From the NCBI RefSeq assembly GCF_900091555.1, contig NZ_FMCX01000003.1, positions 620,001-684,000 of the forward strand: a stretch of 64,000 nt of DNA, written 5' to 3'. Of this stretch, positions 57,136 to 64,000 are shown one piece after another. Position 1 is the first letter of the stretch. Each line of letters opens with the position of its first letter. The DNA is from Micromonospora mirobrigensis. Lineage in GTDB: Bacteria > Actinomycetota > Actinomycetes > Mycobacteriales > Micromonosporaceae. Under the pieces are notes generated by a model, which made no database searches, had not been told where the DNA came from, and saw only the letters and a list, made by a program, of their open reading frames with translations. A program made the position numbers and the translations under genes.

Positions 57136-60100
57136 TCAGGACAGCAGCGCCTCGAGTCGCCGGTTGACCGCAGCCAGGGTGGCGCGTACCACCGCCTGCC
57201 GCTGGTCGCCGGCGACCAGCGCCGAACCGGCCAGCTGCTCCACCCAGCCGTCGCAGACCAGCAGCACCACCACGGTGGCCACCTCGCAGTTGCCGAACGG
57301 CACCACCGCCGCGTGCTCCACGAAGCACCGACCGCGGCCGGACGGGTGCTCCGCGCCGCGCAGCAGCTCGTCCACCGCCGCCGCGGCGGCCACCGCGCAG
57401 AGCCGCAGCACGTACCCGTCCACGGCCGGACCGGTGGAGTGCCCCTCGGCGGTCTCGTCGCCGGCGATCAGGCGTACCTCCACCGTGGCGTCCAGCCCGA
57501 ACGTGCTGACCTGGACGTGGTCGATCACCACCCGGGGACCGGGCACGCCGCCGGTGTCCAGCGGCCGGGAGGGCGCCGTCTCCGTCGTGGTCATCTGACC
57601 GCCGGAGTAGGAGGAGCCCATCGTGACCGGGCTGCCGGTGCTGCCCGCGGAGACCGCGGCGACCGCGTCCTCCACCGTGGCCCGGCCCCGGTGCGGGTTG
57701 TTCGGCCGGCGGCGACGCGGCGGCGCGGAGACCGGTCGGGCCGCGGCGGGGGTGTCGTCCCCGGGGGACCGCACCCCGGTCGGGTCACCGGACCGCCCGG
57801 CCTGCTCGGCCGGCTCCTCGGCCACCCGCCGGGCGACCGACTCGGCCCGTTCCTCGGCCGAGCGCCGGAGCATCGGGGCGCCCTGCTCGTCACCGGGACG
57901 ACCGGCCGGCTCCTCCGCCGGGCGGCGGGCCGTCGCGTCGACCTCCTCCGCCGAACGGCGGGCGGCGGGCCGGGCGGCCGGGTCACCCGGATCCTCGGCG
58001 GCCCGGCGGGCTGCGTACCGCTCGACGCTCTGCGCGCGGGCGCCCGCCCACCGGTCGGCGTTCGACTCGGCGGGCCGGGCCCGGCCCGGCTCGGTGCGGG
58101 GTTCGGTGGACCGGCGGCGCACCGGTGGTGGCGCGCCCTGCTCGTCGGGCAGGTTCTGCGGGGCGGCGGCCAGCCCCATCCGCTCCTGGAGCAGCCGGGC
58201 CACGTGCCGGCTCACCTCGGCCGGGTCCGCGCCGTCGGCCAGGTCCAGCCGCAGGCTGTGCGCACCGGCCGGGGTACGCCGCAGCGCCGCGTCCCGGACC
58301 CCGGCCACCTCGCGCACGGCGTCCAGGATGGCGTTGACGTCGAACCCCTCGGGACGGTCCCGCAGCGGCGCGGGCTCGTCGTCGCGACGGAGATGGGTGG
58401 CGATACGGGCGAGTTCCGGGGTTTCGGCGGATGGCTCCACGGCTGGCGGCTCCGGCACGACGGGCACGTCGGGTTCCGCGGGTACGCGCTGCGGCAGCAC
58501 CGCCGAGGTCGGCTCCGGGCTCGGCTCGTCCGCCACCGCCTGCGCTGCGGGGACCGGCTCGGGGGCGGACCGGCGGGCGGCGTACGGCGGCGCGCTCGTC
58601 GGGGTGGACGCGGTGGGAGGGTGTTCCGGGCCGGGCGGTGCGCTCGTGGCGGCCGCGGCGGCGGTGGGCGCGGGGACCGTCGGCACCGGGCCGGCGGGGT
58701 CGGGTCCGGCGGGTGGCGCGGTGACCGCTTCGTCGGCGACCGGCCGCAGGCGGAACGGGCGTACCGTCCGCTCCTCGGCACCGGCCTCCGGGGTGACCGG
58801 CGGGGCGCTGGCCGGGATCGGCACGGAGCGGGCCCAGGCGGGGCGATCCACGGCGGCGGCGGGCCGGCCGGCGGGCGCCTCGGTCGGGGGCCGTCCGGGC
58901 TCCTCGCCCCGGCGTGCCTCGTACGGTCGGTCGGGCTCCGCGCGCACCGGCTCGTAGGGCGCCGACGGCTCGGCCCGCACCGGCTCGTACGGCAGCGCCG
59001 GCTCGGCCCGGACGGCCTCGTACGGGCGGCCCGGCCCGGTGCGCAGCGCCTCGGGGTCGGTGGCATCCGGTCCGGTGGGCTCCGGACGACCCCGGCGCGC
59101 CGCGTCCTCCCGCGACCACGGCTCCTCGCGGGACCAGGGCGGCGGCGCCCAGCCCCCGCCCCAGCTGGGGCGGTTCCAGCTGGGGGCCGCCCACTCCGGC
59201 TCCTCGACCGGGCGGGCCGGCGGGGAGTCGGGGCGGTTCGACCCGGCGTCGCGGCGGCCCGCCTCGGGCGGGAACCGGTCGGCCCAGGTGGACGGCTCGG
59301 CGCCCGCCTCGGCGGGCCGGCCGGCGGCCGCCCACGTCGAGGGTCCGGTGCCCGCGTCCGGCGAGGATCCGGCCGCCGGGGTCGACGGTTCGGCGCCCGC
59401 GTCGGCGGAGGATCCGGCCGCCCGGGTGGACGGTTCGGCGCCCGCATCCGGGGAGGGTCCGGTCGCCCACGCGGGCGGCTCGGTGGACGCCTGGGCGGGC
59501 GGCTCGACGGTCGGCGCGTGGAAGCCGGCCGGGACCTCGAAGCCGGAGGCGGTGGTGCCCACCGGCGGCACCTGCACGGCCGGCGGCGCCGAGGACGGCA
59601 CGATGCCCTCCCCTCGACGGGCGGCCGGGCTCACCGGGGGTTCCCCGGAGGAGTGGCGTGCCGCGCCGCCGGACGGGTCGGCCGGCTGTTCCAGGGTCGG
59701 CGCGGGGCGCTGCGCCGGCACGACCAGCCGGTCGCCGGCACCGGACCGGTACCCCCCGGAATCCCGGCCGAGGTCACCCTCCGGGAACCCGCCGGGCTCC
59801 CGGTACGGGTCGGACTCCCGCAGTAAGCCGGCGTCGCGGGGGAAGCCGGGCCCGCGGGGGAAGCCGGGGTCCCCGACGAAGCCCGGGTCGCGGGCGAAGC
59901 CGGGGTCCCCGGTCAGGCCGGGCTCGCGGGGGAAGTCGATGTCGCGGGGAAAACCGGGCTCGCGGGGGAGGTCGGGGTCCCGGCGAGGGTCCGCCTCCCG
60001 GTACGGCTCGGTGGGGTCCCCCGGGACGGGCGGGGCGCTGACCGGTGCGGGCCGGCTGCCGGGAAGCTCCTCGGCGGCACCGAAGCCGTTGAGGTGCGAC

Positions 60101-60378
60101 CGGCCGTTCACCCGGGCGGACCTGTTCTCCTCGGGCTGTCCGGGCAGCGGCGCCGGCAGGTCACCGTGGCGCGGCGACGAGGCGGACCAGCCACCGGCCG
60201 GATCGGCCTGCCGCCAGGGCGGCGCCGGCTCCACGGGACGGGAGAGGCCACCGCTGCGGGACCAGCCGGCGGTCGGAGGCTCCCACCCGCTGACCGGACG
60301 GGCCAGGTCGTCCTGCCGGCCCGTGCCGTCGCCCTGCTCTCCCGGGGTGGGGGCTCCGGGTTGCCCTGATTCACTCAC
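57136..60378 (-). CDS. Large low-complexity repeat protein with small conserved C-terminal domain
   Basis: 1080 residues from GTG 60378, AAGGAG nine bases upstream. Residues 1-700 are Pro/Gly/Arg/Ala/Glu-rich with three repeat arrays: (R/G)DPGFPR-type units near 125-190, AGAEPST-AAGSS-type units near 315-375, and PYEPVRAEP-type units near 455-500. A folded island near 700-760 reads FDVNAILDAVREVAGVRD and LDLADGADPAEVSRHVARLL. Another lies about 965-1080 (VVIDHVQVSTFGLDATVEVRLIAGDE, EVATVVVLLVCDGWVEQL). No signal peptide or membrane span. Function unknown. Divergent from the FasR-like regulator. Confidence 0.82.
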   Translation of the reverse strand: MSESGQPGAPTPGEQGDGTGRQDDLARPVSGWEPPTAGWSRSGGLSRPVEPAPPWRQADPAGGWSASSPRHGDLPAPLPGQPEENRSARVNGRSHLNGFGAAEELPGSRPAPVSAPPVPGDPTEPYREADPRRDPDLPREPGFPRDIDFPREPGLTGDPGFARDPGFVGDPGFPRGPGFPRDAGLLRESDPYREPGGFPEGDLGRDSGGYRSGAGDRLVVPAQRPAPTLEQPADPSGGAARHSSGEPPVSPAARRGEGIVPSSAPPAVQVPPVGTTASGFEVPAGFHAPTVEPPAQASTEPPAWATGPSPDAGAEPSTRAAGSSADAGAEPSTPAAGSSPDAGTGPSTWAAAGRPAEAGAEPSTWADRFPPEAGRRDAGSNRPDSPPARPVEEPEWAAPSWNRPSWGGGWAPPPWSREEPWSREDAARRGRPEPTGPDATDPEALRTGPGRPYEAVRAEPALPYEPVRAEPSAPYEPVRAEPDRPYEARRGEEPGRPPTEAPAGRPAAAVDRPAWARSVPIPASAPPVTPEAGAEERTVRPFRLRPVADEAVTAPPAGPDPAGPVPTVPAPTAAAAATSAPPGPEHPPTASTPTSAPPYAARRSAPEPVPAAQAVADEPSPEPTSAVLPQRVPAEPDVPVVPEPPAVEPSAETPELARIATHLRRDDEPAPLRDRPEGFDVNAILDAVREVAGVRDAALRRTPAGAHSLRLDLADGADPAEVSRHVARLLQERMGLAAAPQNLPDEQGAPPPVRRRSTEPRTEPGRARPAESNADRWAGARAQSVERYAARRAAEDPGDPAARPAARRSAEEVDATARRPAEEPAGRPGDEQGAPMLRRSAEERAESVARRVAEEPAEQAGRSGDPTGVRSPGDDTPAAARPVSAPPRRRRPNNPHRGRATVEDAVAAVSAGSTGSPVTMGSSYSGGQMTTTETAPSRPLDTGGVPGPRVVIDHVQVSTFGLDATVEVRLIAGDETAEGHSTGPAVDGYVLRLCAVAAAAAVDELLRGAEHPSGRGRCFVEHAAVVPFGNCEVATVVVLLVCDGWVEQLAGSALVAGDQRQAVVRATLAAVNRRLEALLS
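58920..60000 (-). repeat. Three in-frame repeat arrays inside the low-complexity gene
   Basis: Degenerate repeats with units that are multiples of three bases: about 36-39 bases (PYEPVRAEP type, 58920-59040), about 48-60 bases (AGAEPST type, 59260-59440) and about 18-24 bases (DPGFPR type, 59810-60000). Such arrays can vary in copy number between strains without breaking the frame. Confidence 0.6.
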
Positions 60379-60390
60379 CGCGCGCTCCTT

Positions 60391-60412
60391 GGTAGCCCCC
60401 GCTGAGGCTACC
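60391..60412. promoter_or_regulatory. Inverted repeat upstream of the low-complexity gene
   Basis: GGTAGCC-CCCGCTGA-GGCTACC, perfect 7-base arms, 13 bases before the GTG start; operator or leader hairpin. Confidence 0.5.
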
Positions 60413-60459
60413 GTGTGGTGACAGTGGCGATAAGTTACAGCGGCGGGCCAATTCCGCGA

Positions 60460-60475
60460 CGGGTCAACCGACCCG
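60460..60475. promoter_or_regulatory. Candidate TetR operator
   Basis: CGGGTC-AACC-GACCCG, perfect 6-base arms, 51 bases before the TetR start in the divergent gap. Compatible with autoregulation, but short. Confidence 0.4.
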
Positions 60476-60525
60476 GACCGGTTCGGGTGAAATGCCGGCT
60501 CGTACGAAGAAACTCGGAGGTTCCC

Positions 60526-61164
60526 ATGACCGCTGTGGGGAACGGTGCACAGACCGCCGGCCGGCCCACCCGACTGCCCCGCTCGGCACGTCGCAAGCAG
60601 CTGCTCGCGGCGGCCCAGGAGGTGTTCGTCGCCCAGGGCTACCACGCCGCCGCGATGGACGATATCGCGGAACGGGCCGGCGTCTCCAAGCCGGTGCTCT
60701 ACCAGCACTTCCCGGGAAAGATGGACCTCTACCTGGCGTTGCTGGACACGCACTGCGACGCGATCGTGGCCAAGGTGCACGACGCGATGAAGGGCACCAA
60801 GGACAACAAGGAGCGGGTCGGCGCCTCCGTGCAGGCGTACTTCGACTTCGTCGACCACGAGAGCGAGGCGTTCCGGCTGGTCTTCGAGTCGGACCTGCGC
60901 AACGACCCGGCGGTGCGCCAGCGCGTGGAGCGGGTCGAGCAGGGCTGCATCGCGGCGATCACCGACACCATCATCTCGGACACCGGGGTGAGCCGGTCGC
61001 ACGCCGAGCTGCTCGCCTCCGGCCTGGTGGGTGCGGCGGAGACGGCCGCCCAGTTCTGGCTGGCCGGCGGCCGGCAGGTGCCGAAGGCCGAGGCGGAGGC
61101 GCTGGTCGCGGCCCTGTCCTGGCGCGGCATCGCCAGCTTCCCGCTGCAAGGTGAGTCAGCCTGA
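60526..61164 (+). CDS. TetR family regulator, FasR-like
   Basis: 212 residues from ATG 60526 (CGGAGG upstream). HTH about 28-72: RKQLLAAAQEVFVAQGYHAA, MDDIAERAGVSKPVLYQHF. The ligand domain has FVDHESEAFRLVFESDLRND. The gene precedes a DUF3107 gene exactly as Rv3208 precedes Rv3208A in M. tuberculosis; Rv3208 is FasR, an activator of fatty acid synthase genes sensing long-chain acyl-CoA. By synteny this is probably its orthologue, but the target genes are not in the window. Confidence 0.85.
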   Translation: MTAVGNGAQTAGRPTRLPRSARRKQLLAAAQEVFVAQGYHAAAMDDIAERAGVSKPVLYQHFPGKMDLYLALLDTHCDAIVAKVHDAMKGTKDNKERVGASVQAYFDFVDHESEAFRLVFESDLRNDPAVRQRVERVEQGCIAAITDTIISDTGVSRSHAELLASGLVGAAETAAQFWLAGGRQVPKAEAEALVAALSWRGIASFPLQGESA

Positions 61165-61229
61165 ACATCCCGCCCCGAGATCGGATAGCCTTTCCGACGG
61201 CGGCATTTTCGCCCTGATGAGGAGGCACA

Positions 61230-61457
61230 GTGGAGGTCAAGATCGGCGTCCAGTACGCGCCGCGTGAGCTGGTTCTGGAGAGCGCGCAGTCGCCGGCCGA
61301 GATCGAGCAGATCGTGACCGACGCCATGGCCAGGAGCGAGGGGACGCTGTCCCTGACCGACGAGAAGGGCCGGCGGGTCATCGTTCCCGTCGCCAAGGTC
61401 GCCTACGTCGAGATCGCCGAGGCGTCCCCGCGGTCGGTCGGTTTCACCGTCCGCTGA
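61230..61457 (+). CDS. DUF3107 family protein (TB9.4-like)
   Basis: 75 residues, GTG start with GAGGAGG upstream. It begins MEVKIGVQYAPRELVLE and ends AEASPRSVGFTV; ordinary ATP-binding-independent small beta protein by pattern. Homologue of Rv3208A/TB9.4, function unknown. It lies 65 bases after the TetR gene and is probably co-transcribed. Confidence 0.92.
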   Translation: MEVKIGVQYAPRELVLESAQSPAEIEQIVTDAMARSEGTLSLTDEKGRRVIVPVAKVAYVEIAEASPRSVGFTVR

Positions 61458-61558
61458 CCCGGTCCGGCCCCCGCGGCGGCACCGCCGTCGCGGGCCGGGC
61501 CCCGGGCGCATGCCTCGAGCAGCACCGGCTCGGGCAGCCCCGACCCGCTCGGGCGGGC

Positions 61559-62203
61559 TCAGTTGTTCAGGCCGACGGCCGTCATCCGCGCGGTGTGGTC
61601 CGCGGTGAGCCGGTGGAAGAGCCCGGGTACGTCCACCCCGTCCCGGGCGATCAGCGCGGTGAGTGCCCCACGGTCCGCGGCGGCGACCCGCCCGGCCTGG
61701 GAGAGCGCCTCCCCCACCAGCCGCCGCGCCCACATCGAGAGCCGGTTGGCCACCCTCGGGTCGGCGTCGATGGCGGCCCGGATCTCGGCCGCCGCGAACT
61801 CCGCGTAGCGCGAGTCGTGCAGCACCTCCCGGATCAGCTGCCGGTACGGCTCGTCGAGCCGGTCCGCGATCGCCCCCAGGAAGTCGTCGGTGATCGCGTC
61901 CCCGACGTACGCCTTGGTCACCGCCTCCAGCCAGTTCCTCGGCTCGGTCGAGTCGTGGTACGCCCGCAGCGCCTCGACGTAGGGCGCCATCGCCTGCTCG
62001 GGGGTCGCGCCGAGGGCGGTGAGCCAGTCGGCGAGCCGCCGGTAGTTGCCGATCTCGGCGGCGGCCAACTCGCTGAGCGTGGCGCGGCGGCGCAGGTCGG
62101 GGGCGAGCCTGGCGTCGGCGGCCAGCCGGTCGAAGGCGACCAGTTCGCCGTACGCGACGAGGCCGAGCAGGTCGATGACGGCGTCGTCGGTCGAGGCGGG
62201 CAC
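61559..62203 (-). CDS. Ferritin-like fold protein (MiaE-like, Rv3210c-type)
   Basis: 214 residues from GTG 62203 (GTG 62212 possible). All-helical; metal-ligand-like carboxylates and histidines occur in LVAYGELVAFDRLA, LSELAAAEIGNYRRL, VLHDSRYAEFAAAEI and HRLTADHTARM. Actinobacterial relatives are annotated as ferritin-like or tRNA-hydroxylating-like; neither function is proven here. Divergent from the DEAD-box helicase, as Rv3210c is from rhlE in M. tuberculosis. Confidence 0.82.
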   Translation of the reverse strand: MPASTDDAVIDLLGLVAYGELVAFDRLAADARLAPDLRRRATLSELAAAEIGNYRRLADWLTALGATPEQAMAPYVEALRAYHDSTEPRNWLEAVTKAYVGDAITDDFLGAIADRLDEPYRQLIREVLHDSRYAEFAAAEIRAAIDADPRVANRLSMWARRLVGEALSQAGRVAAADRGALTALIARDGVDVPGLFHRLTADHTARMTAVGLNN

Positions 62204-62506
62204 GGGGCGCACGTTACCGCCCATTCCGACCGGGTGCCGTCCCGGCGTATCGACGGATGGTGACGCATACCACAGGGAACACCCCCGGCGTCGGGCGTGT
62301 TGGCGATTGACGAGACCGCTGGACTGCGGCTCAGGTAGTATTGAGCAGTTGCCGTGGGCGCCGATCCGTTCGAAGTCCAGCCCGCGGTGCGCGTGCGGCC
62401 CGGTCCGGCACGGCATTCCGCCGCCGACCGTGTGGCCCGCGCCAAACCGACAGCGCCCTGCTGGACATGCCGGGGCGCACCCACGAGAGGGCACCCCCAA
62501 ATCCAG
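62204..62506. other. 303-base intergenic region upstream of the helicase
   Basis: Divergent gap between the ferritin-like gene and the helicase. A TTGACG at about 62309 has no properly spaced -10, and a TAGTAT near 62336 has no -35. The last about 150 bases may be a leader, as is common before DEAD-box genes. No gene seen. Confidence 0.4.
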
Positions 62507-64000
62507 ATGAGCGAGCAGACCACCGAACTCACCACAGGCCAGGAGCTGGCCCCCACCGCCCCGGTCCGCCCGGAGGCACCCACCTTCGCCGATCTGGGCG
62601 CACGCCAGGAGACCGTCGAGGCCCTGGCCGCCGCCGGCATCACCCGCGCCTTCGCCATCCAGGAGTACGCGCTGCCGATCGGGCTGCGCGGCGTCGACCT
62701 GATCGGTCAGGCGCCCACCGGCACCGGCAAGACCCTCGGCTTCGGCATTCCGCTGCTGGAGCGGGTCTTCGCCCCCGCCGAGGGCGGCGACGGCGTACCG
62801 CAGGCCCTGGTCGTCGTCCCCACCCGTGAGCTGGGCATCCAGGTCGCCAAGGACCTCGCCGCCGCGGGCCGGACCCGGGGCGTCCGGGTGCTGCCGATCT
62901 ACGGCGGCGTGGCGTACGAGCCGCAGATCGACGCGCTGCGCAAGGGCGTCGAGATCCTGGTGGGCACCCCGGGCCGGCTGATGGACCTCCAGAAGCAGAA
63001 GCACCTGCGGTTGGACCGGGTGCGCGCGCTGGTCCTCGACGAGGCCGACCGGATGCTGGACCTGGGCTTCCTCGACGACGTCGAGAAGATCCTGGCGATG
63101 CTGCCGGAGGACCGGCAGACGATGCTCTTCTCGGCAACCATGCCGGACCCGATCGTCGCCCTGTCCCGGCGCTTCCTGCGCCGGCCGGTGACGATCCACG
63201 CCGGGCACACCGCCGAGACCGGCCCGTCGCCGCAGACCCAGCAGCTGGTCTACCGCACCCACTCGATGAACAAGGTCGAGATCGTGGCCCGGATCCTCCA
63301 GGCCGAGGGGCGCGGGCTCACCATGATCTTCACCCGGACCAAGCGGGCCGCCGACCGGGTCGCCGAGGACCTCGACTTCCGCGGTTTCGCGGTGGCCGCC
63401 GTCCACGGTGACCTGGGCCAGGGCGCCCGGGAGCGGGCCCTGCGGGCGTTCCGCGCCGGCAAGATCGACATTCTGGTCGCCACCGACGTGGCGGCGCGCG
63501 GGCTCGACGTCACCGGCGTCACCCACGTCATCAACTACGACTGCCCCGAGGACCAGGACACCTACACCCACCGGATCGGTCGTACCGGCCGGGCGGGAGC
63601 CAGCGGCGTCGCGGTGACCTTCGTCGACTGGGACGACATGCCCCGCTGGCGGATCATCGACAAGACGCTGGGCCTGGACATGCCGGAGCCGGCGGAGACG
63701 TACCACACCTCCCCGCACCTCTACACCGACCTGGACATCTCCACCGAGGTGAGCGGCACCCTGCCGACCGCCGAGCGGACCCGCGCCGGGCTCGGCGCCG
63801 AGGTCGAGGAGGACCTGGGCGGTCCGTCCCGCCGCGGCGAGGGCGGCCGGGGTTCCCGTCGCGGCGAGAGCCGTGGCCGGGGTCGCGGCGAGGGTCGTGG
63901 CCGCGGTGAGGGTTCCGGCCGGGGCGACGGTCGCGGCGAGGGTCGTGGCCGGAGCGGCGACGCCGCCGAGGCGCCGGCCGAGGCCGCCACCGGCGAGGGC
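62507..64000 (+). CDS. DEAD-box RNA helicase with RG-rich tail (truncated by window edge)
   Basis: 498 residues visible, still open at the right edge. ATG 62507. Motifs in order: Q motif (TRAFAIQEYALPIGL), I APTGTGKT, Ia PTRELGIQ, Ib TPGR, II DEAD (LVLDEADRMLDLGF), III SAT, IV MIFTRTK, V ATDVAARGLD, VI HRIGRTGRAG. From about 445 the tail is RG/EG-rich (SRGRGRGEGRGRGEG), an RNA-binding type extension. Comparable to RhlE (Rv3211) in M. tuberculosis. Likely acts in ribosome assembly or mRNA turnover, particularly in the cold. Confidence 0.95.
   Translation, partial: MSEQTTELTTGQELAPTAPVRPEAPTFADLGARQETVEALAAAGITRAFAIQEYALPIGLRGVDLIGQAPTGTGKTLGFGIPLLERVFAPAEGGDGVPQALVVVPTRELGIQVAKDLAAAGRTRGVRVLPIYGGVAYEPQIDALRKGVEILVGTPGRLMDLQKQKHLRLDRVRALVLDEADRMLDLGFLDDVEKILAMLPEDRQTMLFSATMPDPIVALSRRFLRRPVTIHAGHTAETGPSPQTQQLVYRTHSMNKVEIVARILQAEGRGLTMIFTRTKRAADRVAEDLDFRGFAVAAVHGDLGQGARERALRAFRAGKIDILVATDVAARGLDVTGVTHVINYDCPEDQDTYTHRIGRTGRAGASGVAVTFVDWDDMPRWRIIDKTLGLDMPEPAETYHTSPHLYTDLDISTEVSGTLPTAERTRAGLGAEVEEDLGGPSRRGEGGRGSRRGESRGRGRGEGRGRGEGSGRGDGRGEGRGRSGDAAEAPAEAATGEG

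Noticed and set aside
56236..59826. 1196-codon plus-strand frame opposite the hydrolase and repeat-rich genes
   Set aside because: It mirrors the repeats of the minus-strand protein and crosses several real genes; no start signal.
58920..60000. Possible CRISPR array in the repeat-rich region
   Set aside because: The repeats are in frame, degenerate and not separated by unique spacers of constant length; no cas genes are present.
61559..63718. Long minus-strand frame extending the ferritin-like gene under the helicase
   Set aside because: The part upstream of about 62212 is antisense to the DEAD-box gene and its leader and has no ferritin-like similarity.

Overview
The window is chromosomal DNA of a high-GC Gram-positive actinobacterium. 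The gene set (mycothiol-era GST, ECF sigma factors of the SigE family, DUF3152, DUF3107, HadA/HadB dehydratase subunits, an actinobacterial complex I cluster) and the gene order fit the Micromonosporaceae, most probably Micromonospora or a close relative. That placement is inference from gene content and memory of synteny; no search was run. I see no insertion sequence, prophage, CRISPR array or integration site.

Left third (1-24100), translation and transcription core, nearly all on the minus strand: partial fusA, rpsG and rpsL (str operon); two small DUF4190-like membrane proteins; rpoC and rpoB; rplL and rplJ with an attenuator-type L10 leader; an inserted two-gene ABC exporter; rplA, rplK, nusG, secE; tRNA-Trp; hadB, hadA; rpmG; tRNA-Met; tRNA-Thr. 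The run from tRNA-Thr to rplA matches the Mycobacterium tuberculosis order thrT-metT-rpmG2-hadABC-trpT-secE-nusG-rplK-rplA. It is followed by a GGDEF/EAL protein with a 43-residue peptide gene upstream, an Rrf2 regulator divergent from a NIPSNAP gene over a clean palindrome, tRNA-Tyr and a YajQ-family gene.

Middle (24100-48050), mixed accessory and metabolic genes: MerR/NTF2-like pair, an ECF sigma factor with a membrane partner carrying an FtsX-like ectodomain, MFS exporter, HtpX protease, then a second-type complex I set. The nuo genes present are B, C, H, I, J, K, L, M and N. They are split into three blocks (nuoB; nuoCH; nuoIJKLMN) by a glucose-dehydrogenase-like MDR enzyme, a DUF2252 protein, a xi-class GST, an ester-cyclase-like protein and a Uma2 nuclease. 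nuoA, D, E, F and G are absent from the window. A second ECF sigma/membrane-partner pair, a PLP decarboxylase and a GPH-type transporter follow.

Right part (48050-64000): secreted beta-propeller protein, alkyltransferase-like protein, proB and proA, a terpene-cyclase-like repeat protein, then a block resembling the M. tuberculosis Rv3203-Rv3211 neighbourhood: MoeZ, two DUF3152 proteins, an alpha/beta hydrolase, a 1080-residue low-complexity protein, a FasR-like TetR, DUF3107, a ferritin-like protein and a DEAD-box helicase that runs off the end.

The most unusual material is non-coding. There are three copies of a palindromic intergenic element built on paired GGGGCCCC cores and GTTAAC (37974, 39912, 50629), a three-palindrome element after proA (51972), and two related-looking elements directly upstream of nuoN and nuoI start codons. 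Several perfect inverted repeats sit where operators would be expected (Rrf2, MerR, TetR).
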